A DNA stretch of 9,640 nucleotides, taken from JBFMGD01 sp040751775 (GTDB lineage Bacteria; Bacillota; Dethiobacteria; DTU022). Under the pieces are notes generated by a model, which saw nothing but the letters and a program-made list of their open reading frames with translations, did no database searches and was not told the origin of the DNA. A program made the translations under genes and the position numbers. Position 1 is the first letter of the stretch. Each line of letters starts with the position of its first letter. Of the stretch, positions 1 through 5,765 are shown in pieces. The stretch is from contig JBFMGD010000064.1 of assembly GCA_040751775.1 (NCBI GenBank), positions 1 to 9,640 of the forward strand. Reading direction: 5' to 3'.

Positions 1-1960
1 CCCGGGCAAACACGCCGCTGAAAGCACAGGCGCGGCACTCGTCCACCGGGTAGTTGATTCCGCCGTAGCCGACGTCCGCGGCCGCCATCTGCCTCACTAT
101 CCGGTCCACCGCTGCCACGTTATGCCAAGGCGGCGCTTCCAACTCCACGTAACTGATATGCCCGGCATTACAGAGGCGGTGGTATTCACCCTCTATGGCG
201 ATCTTGTCAAACATGGAGATCGCGTAATTCACCGGCAGGTGGAACGAGTTGGCATAATACTCTTTATCGGTCACGCCGGGCAATAGGCCGAAGCGCTCGC
301 GATCGATGGCCACGAAGCGGCCGGCGAGCCCCTCCGCCGGAGTGGCCACCAGCACGAAATTGAGGTCGTATTCATCGGCAAACTGGTCCATCCGGCGGCG
401 CATGTGTTCAATGATACTGAGGCCCGCCTTCTGCGCTTCCTTATCCTCGCCGTGATGTTTGCCGATCAGCATCAGCAAAGCCTCCGCCAAGCCGATAAAC
501 CCAACCGCCAGCGTGCCGTGCTTGATCACATCACGGATCGAATCGTCCGGTGCCAGGGTTTCAGAGCCCATGTACAGTTTTTCGCCCATTAAAAACGGCA
601 GGTCTTTTACCCGGAGACGGGAGAGCACTTCGTAACGGTGCAGCAGCTGCCGCGAGCCGAGCCGGATCAGGCGATCGAGCTGCACGAAGAAAAAATCTTG
701 CTGGCCGCGGCATTCCAGGGCCAGGCGCGGCAAGTTCAGCGTGACCGGAGCGATATTGCCGCGTCCCGCGGAGACCGCATCCCCGTGGCGGTTGGCGATC
801 ACCCGGGTGCGGCAGCCCATGTAAGAGACTTCTTCACCGTAGGCTGCGTTGAACGAGCTGTCCATGAAACTGAAAGTGGGGTTCATCCGCCGGGCGGCCA
901 CCTGCAGCGCCAGTTGGTAGAGGTCGTAATTAGGATCGCCAGGATTAAAATTAAGGCCCTGCTTCACCCGAAAAACCAGGTTGGGAAAGATCGGGCTCTC
1001 TCCCCGTCCCAACCCCTTCTGAAACGCCTCCAGGACCGCCTTCGATACCGCGCGGCCTTCCGCGGTGGTATCGGTACCCAGGTTGAGGGACGAGAAAGGG
1101 GTCTGCGCTCCCGCCCGGGAGTGCATAGTATTTAGGTTGTATATTAACCCTTCCATCGCCTGGTAGATCTCTGCATAGTCCGGCTGCTCTCCAAAACCGC
1201 GGATTATAGCCCCCATCGCCCGGTCAAAATGAGGGAAACTCTGCCCGCCAAACATGTCGTTCTGGTTGCTCTGCAGGATAATCGCCGCCTGTGCCGCCGC
1301 GGTAGCGATCCGCTTGGGCGGCCGGATATAACCGTAGCCGGTATTGAAGCCGTTCCTGAGCAAGCGTTCCAGATCTATTTGCAGGCAATTTAAAGTTTTG
1401 CTGTAATAATCGAGGTCGTGAATATGAATGGCGCCGTCATTGTGTGCCTGGGCAAATTCCTCCGGTAAAAGATTGCTCAGGTAATATTTTTTACTGGCGG
1501 CCATGGCAATCTGGAGCATCTTGGCCGAAGGTGAATTGCTGATATTGGCATTTTCGCGGCTCGTTTCTACCAGGATCTCCTTGACCACGTCCATCAGATC
1601 GGACTTGGCCTCCCGGATGCGGGTACGGCGGTCCCGGTAAAGAATATAGGCCTTGGCCGTGCGGGCATGTCCATTTTCAATCAAGGTTTTTTCCACGGCA
1701 TCTTGAACCTCTTCCACTGTCGGGGTGACCCCGTTATAACCGGCCGCGTTCAGATAGTCGATTACCTGCCGCGTCAGGTTTACAGCGATATCCCTGTTAT
1801 CCCCCCCGACCGCCCGCACAGCTTTAAAAATCGCCTCGGTAATTTTAGCGGGTTCAAACAACACCACCCGGCCGTCCCTTTTCCGGATCTCCTTGAAATT
1901 CAGTTCCCACGGATCACCCCCGGTAACTATGTTTATAGCATTAGTATCTTTCAACTTCAT
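1..1960 (-). CDS. nrdD: Anaerobic (class III) ribonucleoside-triphosphate reductase, 3' end cut by window edge
   Basis: Oxygen-sensitive glycyl-radical enzyme that reduces NTPs to dNTPs in the cytoplasm; it normally needs the radical-SAM activase NrdG, which is not in the window. The frame is open from ATG at 1960 to the left edge, giving 653 residues. Residues about 21-112 form an ATP-cone (FKEIRKRDGRVVLF). The body has the class III active-site features: Cys192 in SKTLNCLQ (like T4 Cys79) and Cys383 in SYMGCRTRV (like the radical Cys290 of T4). Asn402 may match T4 Asn311, which would suit the formate-dependent type, but that alignment is by eye. C642-R-A-C645 is the first half of the C-terminal zinc site. 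The second cysteine pair and the glycyl-radical loop lie beyond position 1. The start overlaps the nrdR stop by 4 bp, and its AAGGAGG site lies inside the nrdR C-terminus, so the two genes are probably translationally coupled and NrdR-controlled. Confidence 0.96.
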   Translation of the reverse strand, partial: MKLKDTNAINIVTGGDPWELNFKEIRKRDGRVVLFEPAKITEAIFKAVRAVGGDNRDIAVNLTRQVIDYLNAAGYNGVTPTVEEVQDAVEKTLIENGHARTAKAYILYRDRRTRIREAKSDLMDVVKEILVETSRENANISNSPSAKMLQIAMAASKKYYLSNLLPEEFAQAHNDGAIHIHDLDYYSKTLNCLQIDLERLLRNGFNTGYGYIRPPKRIATAAAQAAIILQSNQNDMFGGQSFPHFDRAMGAIIRGFGEQPDYAEIYQAMEGLIYNLNTMHSRAGAQTPFSSLNLGTDTTAEGRAVSKAVLEAFQKGLGRGESPIFPNLVFRVKQGLNFNPGDPNYDLYQLALQVAARRMNPTFSFMDSSFNAAYGEEVSYMGCRTRVIANRHGDAVSAGRGNIAPVTLNLPRLALECRGQQDFFFVQLDRLIRLGSRQLLHRYEVLSRLRVKDLPFLMGEKLYMGSETLAPDDSIRDVIKHGTLAVGFIGLAEALLMLIGKHHGEDKEAQKAGLSIIEHMRRRMDQFADEYDLNFVLVATPAEGLAGRFVAIDRERFGLLPGVTDKEYYANSFHLPVNYAISMFDKIAIEGEYHRLCNAGHISYVELEAPPWHNVAAVDRIVRQMAAADVGYGGINYPVDECRACAFSGVFAR

Positions 1961-2457
1961 TCTTCCTCCTTCTGTGGCTCCGGGTTTTCTCCGCTGGCTT
2001 TATCTTTATCGCTGATCATTTTGTCGAGCTCGATCTTAAAGGTTTCGACATCGGGAAACTGCCGAAATACGGAAGCAAACCGCACGTACGCCACCTCGTC
2101 GATCCGGCGTAGTTTACTTAAAAGAATATCCCCGATGTAGTCTGCGGTGACCTCCCGGGTATAGTTGCTGCGCAGCTGCTGCTCAAGGCTTTCCACCAGA
2201 TCATGCCAGACGGAAAATGGTATATTGCGCTTCTGCCCGGCTAAAAGCAGCCCTTTCAGGATCTTCGCGCTGTCAAAAAGTTCGCGCCTGCCGTCCCGTT
2301 TAATCACCACGATCGGCTCCTCTTCAATCTTTTCCATCGTGGTAAAACGGTTGGCGCAGCGGCCGCATTCACGCCGCCTGCGGATAGCCGCGCCGTCCTG
2401 GGCGGCCCGTGAATCCAGGACACGGCTGTCTTGTTCACCGCAATAAGGACATTTCAT
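1957..2457 (-). CDS. nrdR: Transcriptional repressor NrdR
   Basis: NrdR senses ATP/dATP and represses ribonucleotide reductase genes by binding paired NrdR boxes. The 166-residue protein has the N-terminal zinc ribbon (C3-P-Y-C6 and C31-G-R-C34, with an Arg-rich stretch between) followed by an ATP-cone from about residue 49 (VVIKRDGRRELFDSAKI) to about 139. Typical members are about 150 residues; the extra length is an acidic tail ending KEEE. That tail is encoded by the nrdD ribosome binding site (AAG GAG GAA GAA TGA), so its sequence may be shaped by translation initiation. The start is ATG at 2457, with a GGAGAG site 8 nt upstream. The gene has its own promoter carrying two NrdR boxes, which indicates autoregulation of a nrdR-nrdD operon. 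Confidence 0.97.
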   Translation of the reverse strand: MKCPYCGEQDSRVLDSRAAQDGAAIRRRRECGRCANRFTTMEKIEEEPIVVIKRDGRRELFDSAKILKGLLLAGQKRNIPFSVWHDLVESLEQQLRSNYTREVTADYIGDILLSKLRRIDEVAYVRFASVFRQFPDVETFKIELDKMISDKDKASGENPEPQKEEE

Positions 2458-2473
2458 TAGCTGCTCTCTCCAT

Positions 2474-2484
2474 CAAGATATTGT
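2474..2484 (-). promoter_or_regulatory. NrdR box, promoter-proximal copy
   Basis: ACAATATCTTG read on the minus strand. It matches nine of the ten central positions of the NrdR-box consensus (acaCwAtATaTwGtgt as I recall it). It lies just downstream of the -10, over or next to the expected transcription start near 2488. It is identical to the copy at 2505-2515. Confidence 0.8.
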
Positions 2485-2494
2485 TATAAAATTA

Positions 2495-2523
2495 ATTATA
2501 ACCACAAGATATTGTATTGTAAA
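2495..2523 (-). promoter_or_regulatory. SigA-type promoter of nrdR-nrdD
   Basis: On the minus strand TTTACA (2523-2518) is followed after exactly 17 bp by a perfect TATAAT (2500-2495). The predicted start is near 2488, giving a leader of about 30 nt. The -10 lies in a perfect 7-bp inverted repeat, GTTATAA/TTATAAC (2483-2489 and 2496-2502). Confidence 0.85.
2505..2515 (-). promoter_or_regulatory. NrdR box, promoter-distal copy
   Basis: Second exact copy of ACAATATCTTG, 31 bp from the first (about three helical turns), the usual NrdR-box spacing. Extended to 16 bp it matches about 13 positions of the consensus. It sits inside the 17-bp spacer between the -35 and -10, so bound NrdR would block RNA polymerase. 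Confidence 0.85.
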
Positions 2524-2533
2524 TAAAAAAATA

Positions 2534-2562
2534 GGAAGCATGGGGACGGTTCTTTTGCTTCC
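2534..2562 (+). repeat. REP-like palindromic repeat, copy A
   Basis: A 29-bp unit starting GGAAGCATGGGGACGGTTC and ending TTTTGCTTCC. Its ends, GGAAGCA and TGCTTCC, pair as a 7-bp hairpin stem around a GGGGACGGTTC core. The exact reverse complement occurs at 2666-2694. It ends 10 bp before the nrdR -35. I recall similar GGGGACGGTTC repeats scattered between genes in Clostridia and linked to REP-associated (IS200-like, Y1) transposases; this was not checked. Confidence 0.8.
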
Positions 2563-2610
2563 TAATTCTCGCCCAAAAAACCAGGTAGCTTGCTTAATTT
2601 ATCCCACAGT

Positions 2611-2638
2611 AAAAAAGAGGGCGGAAGTAAACCGCCCT
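2611..2638 (-). terminator. Intrinsic terminator of the spoIIGA-sigE-sigG-ylmC group
   Basis: On the minus strand a 7-bp stem AGGGCGG/CCGCCCT (2638-2632 and 2624-2618) closes a 7-nt loop, then C and six T (2616-2611). It lies about 80 nt after the ylmC stop and separates the sporulation genes from nrdR. It sits between the two inverted REP-like copies. Confidence 0.85.
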
Positions 2639-2665
2639 TTCTACTGAGAATACTGTTATATACAA

Positions 2666-2694
2666 GGAAGCAAAAGAACCGTCCCCATGCTTCC
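2666..2694 (-). repeat. REP-like palindromic repeat, copy B
   Basis: Exact 29-bp reverse complement of copy A, 103 bp from it. Identity without a mismatch suggests recent duplication or strong constraint. It lies in the 3' untranslated part of the ylmC transcript, upstream of the terminator. Confidence 0.82.
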
Positions 2695-2702
2695 ATAACT
2701 AA

Positions 2703-2717
2703 GGAAGCAAAAGAACC
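2703..2717 (-). repeat. Truncated REP-like repeat, copy C
   Basis: GGAAGCAAAAGAACC on the plus strand equals the first 15 bp of copy B, in the same orientation and 37 bp away. The rest of the unit, including its partner arm, is absent. Its last base is the third base of the ylmC TAG stop codon. Confidence 0.7.
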
Positions 2718-2971
2718 TACTCGCGGTGGTATTCTTCCTGGGGGTAATCTACCAGGATCGTGTCCACCCCAATTTTAACAATTTTATCCCAGGAAATTAC
2801 ATAATCGCGGGTACGCGATATTTTACCCCAGACACCGCCGACGGCAGGGATTATAATTGCCTTAACCAGGCCTTTGTCCAAATCCAGATCCAGGTCTTTG
2901 ATCAGGCCAAGCCGGCGGCCATCGTTTACATTGACTACGTCCCGCTCACGCAGTTCACTGATTCTGATCAA
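2717..2971 (-). CDS. ylmC: YlmC/YmxH-family sporulation protein (PRC-barrel)
   Basis: An 84-residue protein that looks like one PRC-barrel unit. It opens with IRISELRERDVVNVNDGRRL, followed by GLIKDLDLDLDKG and a beta-rich segment (VKAIIIPAVG, DYVISWDKIVKIG). The family is found in endospore formers next to sigG; its molecular role is unclear. The start is TTG at 2971, chosen because GGGAGGAG lies 6 nt upstream and the N-terminus begins at the usual place. In B. subtilis ylmC also follows sigG closely, with ylmD, ylmE and sepF after it; here nrdR and nrdD follow instead. The gene is probably transcribed with sigG and ends at the terminator at 2611-2638. The choice between the symbols ylmC and ymxH rests on position only. 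Confidence 0.9.
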   Translation of the reverse strand: MIRISELRERDVVNVNDGRRLGLIKDLDLDLDKGLVKAIIIPAVGGVWGKISRTRDYVISWDKIVKIGVDTILVDYPQEEYHRE

Positions 2972-3034
2972 CAGTTTCTCCTCCCGGCTTCTTTTCTAAT
3001 ATATTACTACTCTTTTCTCCGCCGGGTCAGCGGT

Positions 3035-3211
3035 TTAATCAGCAAAATTTTCCGCCGGATACTGGTAATAAGCGCTGTAACTGGGAAATAAGTTGTCGGG
3101 ATTATAAGCCGTCTCAGCTCGATTATACAGCCACAGCCTACAGTTAATGATGATTGTTACCGTGATTAACAAAATGATCAAGCCTTGCATCATCCCCGAT
3201 TGGGAATACAC
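3035..3211 (-). CDS. Small one-pass membrane protein between sigG and ylmC, function unknown
   Basis: A predicted 58-residue protein starting with GTG at 3211. This start is favoured by a full AAAGGAGG site (3227-3220) 8 nt upstream, placed just after the sigG stop. The same frame is open further upstream, but that extension would run into sigG and translate the ribosome binding site. After a short uncharged N-terminus (YSQSGMMQ), about residues 10-29 form one hydrophobic helix (GLIILLITVTIII...). An Arg-containing border (CRLWLYNR) is followed by an acidic tail rich in Tyr, Pro and Asn (SYSAYYQYP). By the positive-inside rule the tail is probably cytoplasmic. There is no recognisable domain. 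Its place between a forespore sigma gene and a sporulation gene suggests sporulation-linked expression, which is inference. Confidence 0.72.
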   Translation of the reverse strand: MYSQSGMMQGLIILLITVTIIINCRLWLYNRAETAYNPDNLFPSYSAYYQYPAENFAD

Positions 3212-3230
3212 CCGTGTTGCCTCCTTTAAG

Positions 3231-4001
3231 CTACTGGACATATTTGCGCAAATGACCCAGGGCGGCTTTTTCCAGGCGGGAAACCTGAGCCTGTGAAATC
3301 CCGATTTCATCCGCAACTTCCATCTGCGTCTTACCCCGGTAAAAGCGCATTGTTAAAATCATCTTTTCCCGTTCGCTTAAGCGCAGCAACGCTTCTTTAA
3401 TCGCCAGGATCTCGAGCCATCGTTCATCAACGTTTTTTTCATCACTGATTTGATCCATCACAAATATCGGATCGCCCCCGTCATGGTAAATCGGTTCGAA
3501 CAGTGATACCGGTTCCTGGATCGCGTCAAGGGCGAAGATAATCTCCTCACGTTTCAGGTTCAGCTCTGTGGCGATCTCCCCCACAGACGGTTCCCGGGAG
3601 AACTTGTTGGCCAGGACATCTCTTACCTGCAGCACTTTGTAAGCGATATCCCTTAAAGAACGGCTTACCCTGATCGGGTTATTGTCCCGCAGGTAGCGCC
3701 GGATTTCACCGATAATCATCGGCACCGCGTATGTAGAAAACTTAACGTTCTGCTTCAAATCGAAATTGTCAATGGCTTTAATCAGCCCGATGCAGCCGAC
3801 CTGAAACAGGTCGTCAACATATTCACCCCGGTTGTTGAAGCGCTGAATTACACTCAGCACCAACCGCAAATTGCCGCTTATTAACTTCTCCCTGGCCTGA
3901 TGGTCGCCGCTCTGCATACTTTCAAAAAGCTGCCTCATTTCCTTGTTCTTCAACACGGGAAGCTTGGACGTGTTCACGCCGCAAATTTCCACCTTGTTCA
4001 T
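3231..4001 (-). CDS. sigG: RNA polymerase sporulation sigma factor SigG
   Basis: Late forespore sigma factor, 256 residues. The protein from ATG at 4001 begins NKVEICGVNTSKLPVLKN, which matches SigG N-termini closely. Region 2 reads NLRLVLSVIQRFNNRGEY, DDLFQVGCIGLIKAIDNFD and KFSTYAVPMIIGEIRRYLR. Region 3 (NPIRVSRSLRDIAYK) and region 4 with the helix-turn-helix TQMEVADEIGISQAQVSRLE complete the protein. The open frame extends 16 codons upstream to a GTG, but homology and an AAGGAG site 7 nt before ATG 4001 make the shorter start right. It lies 69 bp after sigE. In Bacillus it is transcribed both by read-through and from its own SigF promoter; I see no convincing SigF promoter here, but there is a leader hairpin at 4023-4041. 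Confidence 0.97.
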   Translation of the reverse strand: MNKVEICGVNTSKLPVLKNKEMRQLFESMQSGDHQAREKLISGNLRLVLSVIQRFNNRGEYVDDLFQVGCIGLIKAIDNFDLKQNVKFSTYAVPMIIGEIRRYLRDNNPIRVSRSLRDIAYKVLQVRDVLANKFSREPSVGEIATELNLKREEIIFALDAIQEPVSLFEPIYHDGGDPIFVMDQISDEKNVDERWLEILAIKEALLRLSEREKMILTMRFYRGKTQMEVADEIGISQAQVSRLEKAALGHLRKYVQ

Positions 4002-4022
4002 GGTCTCTCTCCTTGCAGCTTC

Positions 4023-4041
4023 GGGATACTTAGAGTATCTC
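4023..4041 (-). promoter_or_regulatory. Hairpin in the sigG leader
   Basis: GATACT and AGTATC pair around a 3-nt loop. The stem extends to 8 bp with one G-U type pair and one G-C pair. It ends about 9 nt upstream of the sigG AAGGAG site and has no T tract, so it is not a terminator. Leader structure that lowers sigG translation is described in B. subtilis as I recall; a similar role here is inference. Confidence 0.45.
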
Positions 4042-4070
4042 CTCACCACCTATTTTTATTCCGTCCGGTG

Positions 4071-4805
4071 TTACTCCATTCTGCGGATCTCTTTTTGCAA
4101 TCTCTTGATAATTCTCTTTTCCAGGCGGGATATATAGGACTGGGATATGCCCAGCAGATCGGCCACTTCCTTCTGGGTTTTCTCGGTCCCGTTGAAGAGG
4201 CCGAAGCGCAGCTCCATAATGCGGCGTTCCCGAATACTCAGTTTATCCATGGCCAGGTAGAGCAGTTTTCGCTCCACCTCTTCTTCAATATTTTTCAGGA
4301 CCAGGTCGCCTTCAGTCCCCAAAACGTCGGAAAGAAGCAGCTCATTGCCGTCCCAATCCACATTGAGCGGTTCATCAAAGGATATCTCCGTGCGAATCCG
4401 GTTGTTGCGCCGCAAGAACATCAGGATCTCATTCTCAATACACTTGGAAGCATAAGTGGCCAACTTGATGTTCTTATGGGGATCAAACGTATTAACCGCC
4501 TTAATCAAGCCGATCGTACCGATGGAGACCAGGTCGTCAATATTGATCCCTGTATTTTCAAACTTACGGGCTATGTAGACAACCAGACGCAGGTTGCGCT
4601 CGATCAGAACCGCCCTGACTGTAGCATCGCCCTTTTTTAGCTTATCCAGAAGACAGCCTTCTTCTTCCAGGGAAAGGGGCGGGGGCAGAGCTTCACTGCT
4701 GCTGACATAGTAGATGTATTGCAAATAATCCAGACCCAACAGGCGGCGCATCCGGATCAGGAGTAGAGTCAGCTTGATCTGCATTAAGATCCAGTATTTT
4801 TTCAA
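4071..4805 (-). CDS. sigE: RNA polymerase sporulation sigma factor SigE (pro-SigE)
   Basis: Early mother-cell sigma factor made as an inactive membrane-associated precursor and cut by SpoIIGA. From TTG at 4805 it has 244 residues. A hydrophobic and basic pro-region (about residues 1-32, IKLTLLLIRMRRLLGL) comes before YYVSSSEALPPPLS. Region 2 (NLRLVVYIARKFENTGINID, LVSIGTIGLIKAVNTFDP) and the region 4 helix-turn-helix (KTQKEVADLLGISQSYISRL) are almost as in B. subtilis. TTG is preferred because GGGGGTG, which can pair with the 16S tail with one G-U pair, lies 5 nt upstream. ATG at 4784 gives a length nearer B. subtilis (237 against 239) but has no ribosome binding site. The acidic residue that precedes the cleavage site in Bacillus is replaced. 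It follows spoIIGA after 31 bp. Confidence 0.96.
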   Translation of the reverse strand: MKKYWILMQIKLTLLLIRMRRLLGLDYLQYIYYVSSSEALPPPLSLEEEGCLLDKLKKGDATVRAVLIERNLRLVVYIARKFENTGINIDDLVSIGTIGLIKAVNTFDPHKNIKLATYASKCIENEILMFLRRNNRIRTEISFDEPLNVDWDGNELLLSDVLGTEGDLVLKNIEEEVERKLLYLAMDKLSIRERRIMELRFGLFNGTEKTQKEVADLLGISQSYISRLEKRIIKRLQKEIRRME

Positions 4806-4836
4806 GCAAACACCCCCGTTATTCTTGAAAAGAAGC

Positions 4837-5700
4837 TCAGCCAGCCGAAACCAGGTCCGGCGGCAGCAGAGCCTGGTATTCGGCGACCGGGCCAAAGCCG
4901 CGCCGTGTCAAGCCCAGGACGACCTGTGTCCCGAGGGGCCAACTTTGCCTTCCCTTGAAAGCGGTGACTGAGTCGGGCTTGAAACCGAGCAGCATCCCGC
5001 TGCTGTTTCCCAAACCGCTAAACGGCACCAGGGTAAAGCACCGGGCCAAGGTGGCATCTTCGAGCTCGGGCAGAGCCGCCCAGGAGTCTTCGGTCGGGTC
5101 GGCCAGCCGGTTGAAGACCCCCGCGGGCAGCAGACCTTCAAGACTGCGGTAATAGGTAATGATCACCGGACGCTGCGAGTATGGATCCCGGAGCCGGTTT
5201 CCGGTGTCCGTATAAGCGGCAATAATCTTTTCCTTGCCTTGCCAGCTCACGCGCAGTTCAACCTGCCAGATTTTTTGCCACTTACGCTCTTCCAAATAAG
5301 GACGGATTAAACCCACCAGCAGATAAAAGATTACGCATACGAGGAGCAGCAAGGCCGCTCCCGGGTAAGGAGCCAGGCTTGTTCCAATACCAATTGAAAA
5401 CAAAGCCAAGATTGCCCCGCCGATCATAAATGAAACGAGGAACAGGCCTCCCCACAAGAAAACCAAATCCAGCCAGCCGAGCGGCCAAAAAACAACCAGA
5501 ATCATCAAGGCGGCAATGAAGAGGACCGCTAACGGAAGCGGACTGGCCGGGGGCAAGAACAGGATCACCGCCAGGCTGCCTAAAAACGCGCCTGTTGCCA
5601 GCCGCCAGAATCCGGGCCGGCGATGAAATAGTTTGGCTGTAAATAACAATAAGAAATAATCAACGAACAGATTGAGGGCGAATAGCAGGGCAGTATACAC
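4837..5700 (-). CDS. spoIIGA: Sporulation sigma-E factor processing peptidase SpoIIGA
   Basis: Membrane-embedded aspartic protease that cleaves pro-SigE in the mother cell after a signal from the forespore (SpoIIR in Bacillus). It has 287 residues, slightly shorter than the Bacillus protein. The N-terminal half has about five hydrophobic segments (near 4-24, 35-50, 57-74, 79-105 and 115-133). The C-terminal half is soluble and carries the catalytic aspartate in AAYTDTGNRLRDP (Asp165); Bacillus has DSGN here. The start is GTG at 5700, in a GGGGTGAG context close upstream. The first bases of that site can pair in a small hairpin (5708-5722). It is the first gene of the sporulation group and is placed directly before its substrate gene sigE, as usual. 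Confidence 0.95.
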   Translation of the reverse strand: MYTALLFALNLFVDYFLLLFTAKLFHRRPGFWRLATGAFLGSLAVILFLPPASPLPLAVLFIAALMILVVFWPLGWLDLVFLWGGLFLVSFMIGGAILALFSIGIGTSLAPYPGAALLLLVCVIFYLLVGLIRPYLEERKWQKIWQVELRVSWQGKEKIIAAYTDTGNRLRDPYSQRPVIITYYRSLEGLLPAGVFNRLADPTEDSWAALPELEDATLARCFTLVPFSGLGNSSGMLLGFKPDSVTAFKGRQSWPLGTQVVLGLTRRGFGPVAEYQALLPPDLVSAG

Positions 5701-5707
5701 CTTCTCA

Positions 5708-5722
5708 CCCCATTCGACGGGG
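5708..5722 (-). promoter_or_regulatory. Small hairpin overlapping the spoIIGA ribosome binding site
   Basis: CCCC and GGGG arms enclose a 7-nt loop, GTCGAAT, on the minus strand. The GGGG arm is the 5' part of the GGGGTGAG site before the GTG start, so pairing could limit initiation. A four-pair stem is short, and the role is speculative. The loop contains GTCGAA, close to a Spo0A box (TGTCGAA), but it lies downstream of the likely start of transcription. Confidence 0.3.
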
Positions 5723-5731
5723 GCTCGTTCT

Positions 5732-5765
5732 TATATATATGAGCGCTCCCTGGCGGATATGTCTA
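5732..5765 (-). promoter_or_regulatory. Candidate spoIIGA promoter P1, long spacer
   Basis: TAGACA (5765-5760) followed after 22 bp by TATATA (5737-5732); a 20-bp register is also possible because of the TA repeat. The B. subtilis spoIIG promoter is known for a 22-bp spacer that makes it depend on Spo0A. I found no clean Spo0A box at the expected place. Confidence 0.4.

Noticed and set aside
404..1135. Plus-strand open frames of 62-165 codons
   Set aside because: They lie antisense to the continuous, motif-rich nrdD frame and have low-complexity Arg/Ala/Gly composition typical of shadow frames.
1667..2446. Plus-strand frames opposite nrdD and nrdR
   Set aside because: They are antisense to genes with clear zinc-ribbon and ATP-cone motifs and have no ribosome binding site or recognisable domain.
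2534..2717. CRISPR array or insertion sequence
   Set aside because: The repeats are inverted as well as direct, irregularly spaced and only two and a half in number, with no transposase or cas gene nearby.
2590..2778. Plus-strand 62-codon frame over the repeat and terminator
   Set aside because: It translates the hairpins and REP-like copies and overlaps the end of ylmC; no domain is visible.
3212..3316. Upstream extension of the small membrane protein frame into sigG
   Set aside because: It would overlap the sigG 3' end and translate through a perfect AAAGGAGG; GTG 3211 fits that site.
3900..4640. Plus-strand 246-codon frame opposite sigE/sigG
   Set aside because: It is antisense to two highly conserved sigma factors; the mirrored codon pattern explains its length.
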